This document shows, one piece after another, positions 1 through 9,100 of a DNA stretch of 64,000 nt (the first letter of the stretch is position 1; each line of letters starts with the position of its first letter). Position numbers and translations under genes: made by a program. A model generated the notes under the pieces. The model saw only the letters and a program-made list of their open reading frames with translations, did not search any database and had not been told where the DNA came from. The DNA lies in NCBI RefSeq assembly GCF_015751785.1, contig NZ_JADOTY010000001.1, forward strand, positions 930,001-994,000, read 5' to 3'. The DNA comes from Micromonospora vinacea (GTDB taxonomy: Bacteria; Actinomycetota; Actinomycetes; Mycobacteriales; Micromonosporaceae).

Positions 1-2053
1 CCTTCGCCGCGTGCGCGGTAAGCAGGCGTACCGCCGCACCCCGGTCGGCGGTCGGGGCGATGGTGTCGGCCGGCAGGTCCTGGGCGAGCACGTGGTCGAG
101 GAAGACCTCGGTACGAGCGCCGGGCAGCCGGTCGGTGAACCGTGCCGCCGCGTCGAAGAGGACCAGCACGGCGTCCAGGTCGCGGTCGGCCGCCTCGGCC
201 CGCCGACGCCGGGCCAGGTCGCCCTCGCCGGCCTCCGGACGCCCCTGGTTGATCGCGCCGGCCCACCGATCGGCGAGACCACTGGCGTGCCAGACGGCCC
301 AGAGCACGTCCTCGGCGGTCGCACCCGGCCGGGCGGCGGCTTCGCGTGCGATGGCCAGCAGACCGGCCACCGCCTGCGCCGGCTCCGCCCAGCGCCGCTC
401 GATGCCGGCCAGCTCCTCCGGATCCTGCAAGGCCTCGACGATCAGCTCCCCGGAGGGCCGTCGGTCACCGCCAGCCAGCGCGAGCGCCCGCAGGCCCTGC
501 CGCAGCCGCCGCTCGGCCAACGGATCGGCCCCGCCCAGCGGCGAGTGCAGCAGCGCGACGGCCGCCTCCTCGTCGAGTCGTGCCGGCTCCAGCGCGCAGC
601 GCAGCAGGAGCAGCAGCGGCGCGACAGCCGGTTGCAGGTGCAGGGGCAGATCCTCACCGTGCACCACGGTCGGTACTCCGGCAGCGTGCAGCGCCCGTCG
701 CAGGGTGGGCAGCTGCAACGCGGTCGACCGCACCAGCACCGCCATCCGTGACCAGGGCACGCCGTCGAGCAGGTGGGCCGAGCGTAGCGCGTGGGCCAGC
801 CAGGCGGCCTCGCTGGTCGCCGAGCGGAACGTGTGCACCTCGACCACGGCGGGCGGCGCGTCCGGCAGGGGGTGCAGCCGACGGTGCGCGGCCGGACCCC
901 GCAGCCGGCGACCCAGCCGGGCGATCGCCGCGAGCAGACCCGGCCCGGCCCGGTACGACGTGGTCAGCAACACCTGTGCGGCCGGCGCCCCGGAAGCCGT
1001 CCGGAAGCGGTGCGGGAACGTCGCCACCCCGGCCGGGTCGGCACCCCGGAAGGCGTACGTGGACGAATCCGGGTCGGCGAACGCGACAAGCGACTTGCCG
1101 CCGCCCGCGATGACCGACAGCAGCTCCAGTTGGGCGGGGTCGGTGTCGGCAAGCTCGTCGAGGTAGACGTGGGCGAGCCGACGGCGTTCGGCGGCCAGCA
1201 GCTCCTCGTCGTCGCGCAGCAGCCCGGTGGCCGCCCGGACCAGCTCCGCCGGGTCGTACGCGATGGAGCCCCGGTTGCTGACGTCGCGCAGCGCGAGCAC
1301 GGCGACGTACTCCCGGAGGAAGCGGGCGGCGGCCGGCCAGTCGGCGCGGCCGAGCTTCTCGCCCAGCCGGGCCAGGTCGACCGGGCCGACGCCGCGTTCG
1401 GCGGCGCGCATGAGCAGGTCGCGCAGCTGACCGGCGAACGCCCGGGTCCGGAGGGCGGGGCGCAGGTCGGTCGGCCAGCCGACCGGGTCGTCCTCGGGCT
1501 CCTCGCCCACCACGTCCAGCAGCTCGCGGATGATCAGATCCTGCTCGGGGCCGGTGAGCAGCCGGGGCGACGGTTCGCCCCGCTCGGCGGCGGCGCGGCG
1601 GAGCAACCCGAAGGCGTACGCCGGGAAGGTGCGCACCAGCGGCTCGCGCAGCACCCGGTGGCCGTCCTGCGCGACCCGGGCCTCGATGCGCTGCCGCAGC
1701 GCGGTGGCGCCTCGCCGGCCGAAGGTCAGCACCAGGATCCGTTCGGGGTCGACCCCCTCGGCCACCCGGGCGGCGACCGCCTCGACAAGCGTGCTGGTCT
1801 TGCCGGTGCCCGGGCCGCCGAGCACGAGCATCGGCCCGTCGGTGTGCCCCACCACCTCGGCCTGCACCGGATCGGCCCGCCAGCCACCGTCGACGACGGC
1901 CAGCTCGGGCCCGGCCACGCCATCGGGCCCACCCGGCGCGCCGACACCGCCTCCGGACAGGCCGCCGTTGGCGGGCCCGGAAGCGCTGTCAGGCGTCGCC
2001 CCGTCCCCCAGCGGCAGCCCTCCGGGCCGCCGCACCAACCGGTACGCCTGCAT
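1..2053 (-). CDS. adnA: AdnA-like UvrD-family helicase-nuclease subunit, 3' end outside window
   Basis: Partial gene reading leftwards off the window edge; 684 codons are present. It starts at an ATG whose neighbouring ATGs hit immediate stops. The sequence shows a UvrD-type motor: Walker A GGPGTGKT at residues 79-86, a Walker B-like segment YLDELADTDPAQ (DELAD at 299-303), a motif-III-like DPDSSTYAFRGAD, and motif V LLTAHAAKG at the left edge. Actinobacterial AdnA and AdnB each combine such a motor with a C-terminal RecB-like nuclease (about 1000-1100 residues) and resect double-strand breaks. AdnA is preferred over AdnB because no related gene lies upstream; AdnB should follow just outside the window. 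The usual DExQD and DxxQ residues are replaced by DELAD and DPDSS, so this motor may be weakened. The nuclease half is not visible. Confidence 0.75.
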   Translation of the reverse strand, partial: MQAYRLVRRPGGLPLGDGATPDSASGPANGGLSGGGVGAPGGPDGVAGPELAVVDGGWRADPVQAEVVGHTDGPMLVLGGPGTGKTSTLVEAVAARVAEGVDPERILVLTFGRRGATALRQRIEARVAQDGHRVLREPLVRTFPAYAFGLLRRAAAERGEPSPRLLTGPEQDLIIRELLDVVGEEPEDDPVGWPTDLRPALRTRAFAGQLRDLLMRAAERGVGPVDLARLGEKLGRADWPAAARFLREYVAVLALRDVSNRGSIAYDPAELVRAATGLLRDDEELLAAERRRLAHVYLDELADTDPAQLELLSVIAGGGKSLVAFADPDSSTYAFRGADPAGVATFPHRFRTASGAPAAQVLLTTSYRAGPGLLAAIARLGRRLRGPAAHRRLHPLPDAPPAVVEVHTFRSATSEAAWLAHALRSAHLLDGVPWSRMAVLVRSTALQLPTLRRALHAAGVPTVVHGEDLPLHLQPAVAPLLLLLRCALEPARLDEEAAVALLHSPLGGADPLAERRLRQGLRALALAGGDRRPSGELIVEALQDPEELAGIERRWAEPAQAVAGLLAIAREAAARPGATAEDVLWAVWHASGLADRWAGAINQGRPEAGEGDLARRRRAEAADRDLDAVLVLFDAAARFTDRLPGARTEVFLDHVLAQDLPADTIAPTADRGAAVRLLTAHAAK

Positions 2054-2131
2054 CAGCTCATCCCATCAGACCCATACGACACCCACCCACCCAAACCTGA
2101 CCCCCACTCCCCTACCCCATCCACCCCCGTC

Positions 2132-2186
2132 GATCATGGAGTTGGCGACGCGACACGCCGACAGCGACATCGCCAATTCCATGATC
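2132..2186. repeat. GATC-edged intergenic hairpin (17-bp arms)
   Basis: Arms 2132-2148 (GATCATGGAGTTGGCGA) and 2170-2186 pair at 16 of 17 positions around a 21-base loop. It lies between the end of the LOG operon and the start of the adnA-like gene, both on the minus strand, so it could terminate LOG transcription. It belongs to a window-wide family; the same GATCATGGAGT arm recurs near 22790. Confidence 0.75.
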
Positions 2187-2226
2187 ACCGCAGACGGGCC
2201 GGGCCGGGGGTGGCGGGACCCGGGGG

Positions 2227-2772
2227 TCAGGTTAGGTGGGATTCCAGGACGTCGAGGGCCTCGGGGACGGTGGTGGTGACCGTCAGGAGGTCGCGGCCGG
2301 CGGGCTTGAGGAAGGTCTGGTCGGCCAGCGCGTCCAGCCAGTCCAGCAGGGGGCGGTAGAACCCGTCGGTGTCGATCAGCACCATCGGCTTGGCGTGCAG
2401 GGCGAGGGTGGCGGTGGTCCAGACCTCGAACAACTCGTCCAGGGTGCCCAGCCCGCCGGGCAGGGTGAGGAAGGCGTCCGACTTGTCGATCATCAGGGTC
2501 TTGCGGCTGGCCATCGAGTCGGTCACCAGCAGCTCGTCCGAGGCCAGGTCGGCGACCTCCAGATCGACGAGCGACTGCGGGATCACGCCGATGGTGCGGC
2601 CACCGGCGGAGCGCGCGCCGTCCGCCAGCGCGCCCATCATGCCGACGCAGCCGCCACCGCTGACCAGCGTGTGCCCGCGCCGGGCCAGCTCCGCACCGGT
2701 CTCGGCGGCCAGGTCTAACCAGCGCTGATCGAGGGTACGAGAGGAGGCGCAGAAGACGCAGATCGCCGCCAT
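2227..2772 (-). CDS. LOG family protein (TIGR00730), short paralog
   Basis: 181-residue Rossmann protein of the LOG/YvdD lysine decarboxylase-like family. Characterised members are cytokinin riboside 5'-monophosphate phosphoribohydrolases, which cleave the ribose phosphate from modified AMP. It carries the family signature LPGGLGTLDELFE (PGGxGTxxE) and an N-terminal glycine-rich GGGCVGMMG stretch. The start ATG overlaps the stop of the upstream LOG gene by one base (TGATG), so the two are probably translated from one message. Substrate in this organism is unknown. Confidence 0.85.
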   Translation of the reverse strand: MAAICVFCASSRTLDQRWLDLAAETGAELARRGHTLVSGGGCVGMMGALADGARSAGGRTIGVIPQSLVDLEVADLASDELLVTDSMASRKTLMIDKSDAFLTLPGGLGTLDELFEVWTTATLALHAKPMVLIDTDGFYRPLLDWLDALADQTFLKPAGRDLLTVTTTVPEALDVLESHLT

Positions 2773-3638
2773 CAGTCGTGGTCCCGAGGCTGCTCGGCGG
2801 CCTGAACGGCTGCGGCCTGCTGGTCCGCCCCGGTACGGGCGACGGCTTCCTCGCGGACCGCTTCCTGCTCGGCGGAGAGCGCGGCCTCCGAGGCGACGAT
2901 GTAGCGGACCGCCTCGTTGACGTCGTCGGTGAGGCAGATCAGGTCCAGGTCGACCGGCCCGATCTTGCCGGTGGCGGCCATCGTGTCGCGCAGCCAGTCG
3001 AGCAGGCCCTGCCAGTAGGCGACCCCCATGAGCACCACCGGGAACCGGGTGACCTTTCCGGTCTGCACCAGGGTGAGCGCCTCGAACAACTCGTCCATGG
3101 TGCCGAACCCGCCGGGCAGCACGACGAACGCCTGGGCGTACTTGACGAACATCGTCTTGCGGGCGAAGAAGTAGCGGAAGTCGATGGCCAGGTCGACCCA
3201 GTCGTTGATGCCCTGCTCGAACGGAAGTTCGATGCCGAGCCCCACGGAGAGCCCACCGGCCTCGCTGGCACCCCGGTTGGCGGCCTCCATCACCCCGGGC
3301 CCACCTCCGGTGATCACCGCGTAGCCGGCTCGGGCCAGCGCACCGCCCAACCGCTCGGCCAACTGGCACTCGGCGCTGTCCGGCGCGCTGCGCGCGGAGC
3401 CGAAGACGCTGACCGCCGACGGCACGTCGGCGAGGGTGTCGAAACCCTCGACGAACTCGGCGAGGATGCGCAGCGCGCGCCAGGCGTCCTTGGTCTTCCA
3501 GTCGCTCCGCCCCCGGGAATCCAGCAACCGTTGGTCGGCGGTGCTGCTCGGGATGGCCCCTCTGCGCAGGGTGACCGCACCGCGATGCCGCTCCTGTCGC
3601 GCGCCGCGACCGGCCTCCCGCCCGTTGCTCTGGCTCAT
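2772..3638 (-). CDS. LOG family protein (TIGR00730), long paralog
   Basis: 288 residues. After a basic N-terminal extension (about residues 1-55) the core has GGGPGVMEAAN and LPGGFGTMDELFE, the nucleotide-binding and catalytic signatures of LOG-type phosphoribohydrolases. The C-terminal 35 residues are a charged, alanine-rich tail. It is first gene of a two-gene operon with the shorter LOG paralog. The start is an ATG at 3638; an in-frame start two codons upstream is also possible. Tandem LOG genes occur in other actinobacteria near dap genes; whether both are active enzymes cannot be told from sequence. Confidence 0.85.
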   Translation of the reverse strand: MSQSNGREAGRGARQERHRGAVTLRRGAIPSSTADQRLLDSRGRSDWKTKDAWRALRILAEFVEGFDTLADVPSAVSVFGSARSAPDSAECQLAERLGGALARAGYAVITGGGPGVMEAANRGASEAGGLSVGLGIELPFEQGINDWVDLAIDFRYFFARKTMFVKYAQAFVVLPGGFGTMDELFEALTLVQTGKVTRFPVVLMGVAYWQGLLDWLRDTMAATGKIGPVDLDLICLTDDVNEAVRYIVASEAALSAEQEAVREEAVARTGADQQAAAVQAAEQPRDHD

Positions 3639-3747
3639 GGGGCAACCGTAGTGGAGCAGCAGCGGTCGGGTGCGCGGGGCGGGGACGCCGAGAAATTGTT
3701 CGGGATCATGGGCAACTATTCGGCGCTCCCGTACGTCTTACTATTCA

Positions 3748-3760
3748 CATACCGGGTATG
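3748..3760. promoter_or_regulatory. 13-bp palindrome CATACCGGGTATG, copy 1
   Basis: Odd-length perfect palindrome immediately downstream of a -10-like TACTAT (3739-3744) and upstream of the small gene at 3793. The identical 13-mer lies at 9591-9603 in another promoter region. The size and symmetry fit a dimeric repressor operator. The regulator is not identified. Confidence 0.55.
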
Positions 3761-3792
3761 CCCCGGCGCGCGCCTTCGGGGGAGGAGACAGC

Positions 3793-3960
3793 GTGATCAG
3801 CAACAGCGAGATGATCCGGATCCGTCGCCAGATGCAGCGACGGATCCGAGACGTGGTGGCCGAACGCCGCCGCATCCGTCAGCAGGACCCAACCCCCACC
3901 TCCCCCACGCCATCCGGAGCCGATCAAGAGGTTTGCGTCGCCGACAACGGGCCAGGCTGA
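3793..3960 (+). CDS. small basic hypothetical protein (55 aa)
   Basis: GTG start preceded by a strong Shine-Dalgarno run (GGGGGAGGAGA, about 5 bases upstream). The first 33 residues are very Arg-rich (SNSEMIRIRRQMQRRIRDVV...) and would form an amphipathic basic helix, suggesting nucleic-acid or ribosome binding; this is inference only. The tail is Pro/Thr-rich, and its last codons and stop lie inside the hairpin at 3922-3976, so the C-terminus is set by that repeat. A promoter-like TACTAT and a palindrome lie upstream. No family was recognised. Confidence 0.55.
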   Translation: MISNSEMIRIRRQMQRRIRDVVAERRRIRQQDPTPTSPTPSGADQEVCVADNGPG

Positions 3961-3976
3961 CGCAAACCTCTTGATC
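3922..3976. repeat. GATC-edged intergenic hairpin (18-bp perfect arms)
   Basis: Arms 3922-3939 and 3959-3976 are perfectly complementary (GATCAAGAGGTTTGCGTC) around a 19-base loop. It sits between the convergent small gene and dapE, and contains the stop codon of the small gene. It is a likely bidirectional terminator and a member of the hairpin family; the outer GATCAAGAG recurs at 49891. Confidence 0.8.
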
Positions 3977-4010
3977 ACCGGCGCGACCGGACGCGACGGG
4001 GCGACCAGTG

Positions 4011-5093
4011 TCAGGCCGGGGCCAGCCAGCGGTGCAGGGTTGCCGCGCCGTCGCGGATCTTGCTGATCTCGACGTGCTCGTCCTTGTGGTGGGCCAGGTT
4101 GGGATCACCCGGGCCGAAGTTCAGCGCCGGGATCCCCATCGCCGCGAACCGGGCCACGTCCGTCCAGCCCAGCTTGCCGATCGGTGCCGCGCCCACCGCG
4201 GCCAGGAACTCCTTCGCCGGAGGCGCCTCCAGCCCCGGGGCCGCGCCGGCCGCCGCGTCGGTCACGGCCAGCTCGAATCCCGCGAAGACCTCCCGCAGGT
4301 GCGCCTCCGCCGCCACCGGGTCGCGATCCGGGGCGTACCGGTAGTTGACCTCGATCTCACAGTGATCCGGGATCACGTTCCCCGCGACGCCGCCGGTGAT
4401 CCGGACCGCGTTCAGACCCTCGCGGAAGTCACACCCCTCGATAGTGACCCGGCGTCCCTCGTACGCCTGGAGCCGCCGCAGCACCTCACCGGCGCCGTGG
4501 ATGGCGTTCACCCCGTGCCAGGAGCGCGCCGCGTGCGCCCGCTCACCCGTGGTCGTCACGATGGCCCGCATGGTGCCCTGGCAGCCCGCCTCGACGATGC
4601 CGTACGTCGGCTCCAGCAGCACTGCGAAGTCCGCCTGCAGCCACTCCGGGAACGCCTGGGCGACGAGGTTGAGCCCGTTGTACCGGGACTCGATCTCCTC
4701 GGCCTCGTAGAAGAAGTACGTCACGTCGTAGCGCGGTTCGGGCAGCGTCACGGCCAGGTGCAGGGCGTACGCGGTGCCGGACTTCATGTCGGAGGTGCCG
4801 CAGCCGTACATCAGGTCGCCGCGCATCGTCGACGGGAAGTTGTTGTTCAACGGCACCGTGTCGAGGTGCCCGGCCAGCACGACGCGCTGCGACCGACCGA
4901 GGTCGGTACGTGCCATCACCGTGTTGCCGTGCCGGTGGGTGGTCAGGTGCGGTACACCCCGCAGCACCTCTTCGACACAGTCGGCGATCGCCTTCTCGTT
5001 GAGGGACACGGACTCTATGTCGACCAGAGCGCGGGTCAGCTGCACCGGATCGGCGAGGACCTCGGGGGTCAGCGGGTTCTCCATGGTTCGCAC
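4011..5093 (-). CDS. dapE: succinyl-diaminopimelate desuccinylase
   Basis: 360-residue M20-family metallohydrolase that removes succinate from N-succinyl-LL-diaminopimelate in the succinylase branch of lysine/peptidoglycan biosynthesis. Metal-site motifs are visible: GHLDTVP (about residue 75-81), CGTSDMKSG, the EAEEIE acid cluster and the terminal DEHVEI. The length matches the actinobacterial type. Start: GTG at 5093 with AAGG just upstream is chosen; an ATG three codons inside is possible but is further from the ribosome site. Divergent from dapD, 69 bp apart, so both pathway genes share one promoter region. Confidence 0.92.
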   Translation of the reverse strand: MRTMENPLTPEVLADPVQLTRALVDIESVSLNEKAIADCVEEVLRGVPHLTTHRHGNTVMARTDLGRSQRVVLAGHLDTVPLNNNFPSTMRGDLMYGCGTSDMKSGTAYALHLAVTLPEPRYDVTYFFYEAEEIESRYNGLNLVAQAFPEWLQADFAVLLEPTYGIVEAGCQGTMRAIVTTTGERAHAARSWHGVNAIHGAGEVLRRLQAYEGRRVTIEGCDFREGLNAVRITGGVAGNVIPDHCEIEVNYRYAPDRDPVAAEAHLREVFAGFELAVTDAAAGAAPGLEAPPAKEFLAAVGAAPIGKLGWTDVARFAAMGIPALNFGPGDPNLAHHKDEHVEISKIRDGAATLHRWLAPA

Positions 5094-5108
5094 GGTACCT
5101 TCAGGTCT

Positions 5109-5162
5109 GTCAGCGCGAGGAGCGAGCCGAGGTCAGCCCGGCCGTGACCGAGAGGTGTAACA
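5109..5162 (+). repeat. diverged copy of the AGCGCGAGGAG leader element
   Basis: The stretch before dapD begins CAGCGCGAGGAGCGAGCC and ends with CCGAGAGG before the GTG start. It resembles the 62-bp tandem units upstream of tldE (AGCGCGAGGAGTGAGCC...CGAAAGG...GTGAC). Unlike those, it does not form a coupled reading frame from stop to start. It probably supplies the dapD ribosome-binding region. Confidence 0.4.
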
Positions 5163-6122
5163 GTGACGTCCGCAGATTCCGCCTGGGGCATCGGCCTGGC
5201 TACGGTCACCGCCGACGAGCAGGTGCTCGATACCTGGTACCCGACCGGCAAGCTGGGCCTGGGCGAGCTGCCGCTGGTCGCCGGCGAGGACAAGGCGGAC
5301 GTGCTCGACCTGCCGCCGGCCGCGCTGGGTGACCGGCCGTTGCCTGGTCTGCGTACCGTGCAGGTGGTCACCGTGATCGGCTCGCTGGACGACCCGATCA
5401 AGGACGCGTCCGACGCGTACCTCCGGTTGCACCTGCTCTCGCACCGCCTGGTCCGGCCCAACCAGGTCAACCTGGACGGCATCTTCGGCAAGCTAGCCAA
5501 CGTGGCCTGGACGTCCGCCGGGCCGTGCCCCCCGGAGCGGGTGGACGAGCTGCGGGTGATCGAGCGGGCCGCCGGCCGGCACCTGGCGGTGTACGGGGTC
5601 GACAAGTTCCCCCGGATGACCGACTACGTGCTGCCCTCGGGCGTACGCATCGCCGATGCCGACCGGGTGCGCCTCGGCGCCCACCTGGCCGCCGGCACCA
5701 CAGTGATGCACGAGGGCTTCGTGAACTTCAACGCCGGCACCGTCGGCACCTCGATGGTCGAGGGGCGGATCGTGCAGGGCGTGCTGGTCGGCGACGGCTC
5801 CGACATCGGCGGTGGGGCCTCCATCATGGGCACCCTCTCCGGCGGCGGCACCGACAAGATCAGCATCGGTGAGCGGAGCCTGGTCGGCGCGAACGCCGGC
5901 GTCGGGATCTCGCTCGGCGACGACTGTGTCGTCGAGGCCGGCTGCTACATCACCGCCGCGTCGAAGATCACTCTCCCCGACGGCCGGGTGGTCAAGGCCC
6001 GGGAGCTGTCCGGCGTCGACGGCCTGCTGTTCTGGCGCAACTCGGTCACCGGCGGGCTGGAGGCCCGGCCGCGCACCGGCCGGGGCATCGAGCTGAACGC
6101 CGCCCTGCACGCCAACGACTGA
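5163..6122 (+). CDS. dapD: tetrahydrodipicolinate N-succinyltransferase
   Basis: 319 residues, the length of the actinobacterial DapD type. It transfers succinyl from succinyl-CoA to L-2,3,4,5-tetrahydrodipicolinate. The C-terminal half is a left-handed beta-helix with hexapeptide repeats around [19 protein letters not shown] and a GTSMVEGRI segment; the N-terminal half is the actinobacterial-specific domain. GTG start with GAGAGG about 8 bases upstream. Divergently paired with dapE; a 13-bp hairpin terminator follows at 6131. Confidence 0.93.
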   Translation: MTSADSAWGIGLATVTADEQVLDTWYPTGKLGLGELPLVAGEDKADVLDLPPAALGDRPLPGLRTVQVVTVIGSLDDPIKDASDAYLRLHLLSHRLVRPNQVNLDGIFGKLANVAWTSAGPCPPERVDELRVIERAAGRHLAVYGVDKFPRMTDYVLPSGVRIADADRVRLGAHLAAGTTVMHEGFVNFNAGTVGTSMVEGRIVQGVLVGDGSDIGGGASIMGTLSGGGTDKISIGERSLVGANAGVGISLGDDCVVEAGCYITAASKITLPDGRVVKARELSGVDGLLFWRNSVTGGLEARPRTGRGIELNAALHAND

Positions 6123-6130
6123 CGGACCCG

Positions 6131-6161
6131 CCGGGTCCGCGGCGTTCGGCCGCGGACCCGG
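6131..6161. terminator. bidirectional hairpin terminator between dapD and the subtilase gene
   Basis: Arms CCGGGTCCGCGGC (6131-6143) and its perfect complement (6149-6161) with a 5-base loop. It lies between convergent stop codons at 6122 and 6174. No U-tract, as is usual in actinomycetes. Confidence 0.75.
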
Positions 6162-6173
6162 ACGGGGTACGAC

Positions 6174-9100
6174 TCAGCGCAACCGGTACGCCTGGATGAT
6201 CCGTTGGGTCACCGTGTTGCCGGCGGTGTCCCGAGCGGTGGCCCGCAGCGACACGTAGCCGGGGCCGGCCGGATGGCGCAACAGTGCCGACCAGCCGTCG
6301 GCAGAGGTGCGCACCAGCTTCGCCTTGCTCCAGGTCTTCCCGCCGTCGTACGAGACGTCGACGGTGAGCTTTTCCACCCGGGCGGTCGGCGCACCCGGCT
6401 GCCGTTGCACCCGGACCGGAACGATGAAGCCCTGCCCGGCCGGAGCGCTGTTGTCCACCCGCAGCGGCGGCGCGAAGCGCACCGCCGACAGGGGCAGTCG
6501 GGCCGGCGTCTCACCGGCGACGTGCCGCGACCGGAAGGTCCAGCTGGACTCCACATCGGTGCTCAGATCGGTGAAGCTTCGCTTCGACGACGTGACGAGC
6601 CGGTAGTCCGCCGCACCCGGTGGTACTGCGAACTCGCCGTAGCCGGCGTACTCGCTCTCGCCGACCAGCTTGCCGTTGCGCCAGAGCTTGGTGTGCTCAC
6701 TGTCGCTCAGCGAGCCGCCCGGGTGCCCGGCCGCGTCGCTGAACATCGGCACGTCCACCACGATGGTGTCGCCGACCCGGCTGACGCTCTGGTGCGGCCA
6801 GCGCGGCTTCGGGAAGGACGGTCCGTACGGGGCCTGGTTCCAGATCTCCTGCACCGTCCGCCCGGCCCGGTAGGCGGTGGGGACGGAGAAGAGCGCCGCC
6901 TTCGGGTTCAACCACCCTTCCTCGTCCACCGTTCCGAAGTAGACCTCGGATTCCCACTTCACGCCCTTGGTGTTGTAGTACTCGACCCGCTGGCTGGGCA
7001 CGACGGTGGGCAGGATCAGCGCGGAATAGCCGACGTTGTACTCCAGCTCGGGGATCACGATCCGCTCGGCCGTCATGCCCGGGTAGCCACCCCGGAACTG
7101 GTGCACGACGGTGGCCAGGTCCCGTCGGGCATAGTCGCGGACGAGCCCGGTGGGCATCCGGCCGGGGATCGCTTCGGCCAGCGCGTACAGGTAGGGGCTG
7201 TTGGCCGTTTGCGCCGGGGTCCACTGGCTGCTGAGGGTGGCGACGAACTTGTCGGCGGAGACCGGCTTGCCGATCTGACCGCTGGTCAGGCCGGTGAACG
7301 TGTCCGCCCAGAGCCCGATGCCGTAGCCACTGCCGTCGTCGGCGGTGAAGTTGCCGCTGAGGTCGATCAGTTGCGGGACGGCGGTCCGGTCCGGGACTGT
7401 CGTCCGCACCGGCTTGGCCCGGCGGGCGTCCACGACGATCCGGGTGTCCCGCTCGACGGCCACTTCGGGCTGCATCAACAGGGACATCCCGCGCGGCTCG
7501 TCCTCCGGTCCGGGCTCGAAGACGAGGCCACTCAGGCCGTAGTGCCCCTTGGGCACCCGCACGGTGGCCACCCCGTCGGAACTGACGAGGTCCCAGGAGC
7601 CGTAGGTGTCCATTCCGACCAGGAGCGTCCAGTGGTCCGCCGTACGCGCACCAGCCCGGTTGAGGTGCTCAACGGTGAGCGTGTAGCTCTCCACCTCCCG
7701 GTTCACGGCCAGCGGAGTGACCGCGACCGCGGCACCGGAACGGGCCACGATCCGGCCGGTCCAGTAACCGTCGGCGTCGCCGAGCCGGGTGTCAGTGGTG
7801 ACGGTCGTGGCGGCCGTGCCGCCCGCCGGCACTGTGAGTTGGTTGGCGCCCAGGACGAACAGGCCGGCCGGTAGCGCCCGACCGCCGGGGCCGGCGCCCT
7901 CGATGCTCAGGTCCACGGTGACCGGGGCCGGACCGTCGTTGCGCCAGGTCACCGTACGGGTGATCGGGGCGTCGTCACCGTGCGGCCAGAGCGTACGTCC
8001 GAACGAGACGCTGACCGGGTCGGAGGTAAGCTGCTGGGTGATCGCGTGTGCGACGTCGACCCGCCCGGCCCCTTGCTGGTAGGCGGTCTGGTCCGGGTGT
8101 GGCTTGGCGGCGGCCATCAGGGTGGCCTTGAGCCGGTCGGCCCGCCATCCCGGGTGCTGCTGAGCCAGCAGCGCGGCCGAACCGGCCACGTGCGGGGTGG
8201 CCATCGAGGTGCCGGAGAGGGTGACGTAGCGGTCCCCCACCGGATCGCCGATGACGCCGTTGGCGGACCGCGCGGCGACGATGTCGACGCCCGGCGCGGT
8301 GATGTCCGGCTTCAGCGCGTCGTCGCCGACTCGCGGTCCCCGGCTGGAGAATTCGGCCAGTTCGTCGTCGCGGTCCACGGCACCCACAGCGAGCCCGGCG
8401 TCGGCGCTGGCCGGGGAGCCGACCGAGCCGTCCGAGCCGTCGTTGCCGGCGGCGAGGACGAACAGCGTGCCGGTCTGCGCCGTCAGGGTCTGCACCGCCT
8501 CCTCCAGCGGGTCCAGCTCCGGGGTGTCCCAGCCGCTGAGGCTCATGTTGACCACGGCGGCCTTCTTCTCCACAGCGGCCCACTGCATGCCGGCGAGGAT
8601 CGCCGACTCGGAGCAGCCGGTGTCCTCACAGACCTTGCCGTCGAGCAGCGTCGCGTCCGGCGCCACGCCCCGGTACTTGCCGCCGGAGGCCGCGCCGGTG
8701 CCCGCGATGGTCGAGGCCACGTGGGTGCCGTGGCCGACCGTGTCCCGAGCGTCGGCGACCTCGGTGAAGTTGCGCGCCTCGGCCACCTTGCCGGCCAGGT
8801 CCGGGTGGGTCGCGTCGACGCCGGTGTCCAGCACCGCGACGGACACTCCCGCGCCGGTGAACCCGGCAGCCCAGGCTGCGGGCGCGCCGATCTGCGGCAC
8901 GCTGTGGTCGAGGGTCACCCGTCGATGGCCGTCCAGCCAGATCCGCTCGACGCCCCCCGCCGCGTCGAGCCGAGCCTCAGCCGGACCGGTGGTGACCTTC
9001 GCCCACACCGCGCCGAGGGAGGACTTGTCGCTGTTCAGGGCGGCACCGCTAATCACCGGCAGGTCGCGGGTCACCTGCGTGCCGGGCAGTGCGGCCGAGG

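Noticed and set aside
11..2359. Long plus-strand open frames over the adnA-like gene
   Set aside because: They encode Arg/Pro/Ala-rich sequence without motifs, while the minus strand carries intact helicase motifs. They are GC-rich shadows.
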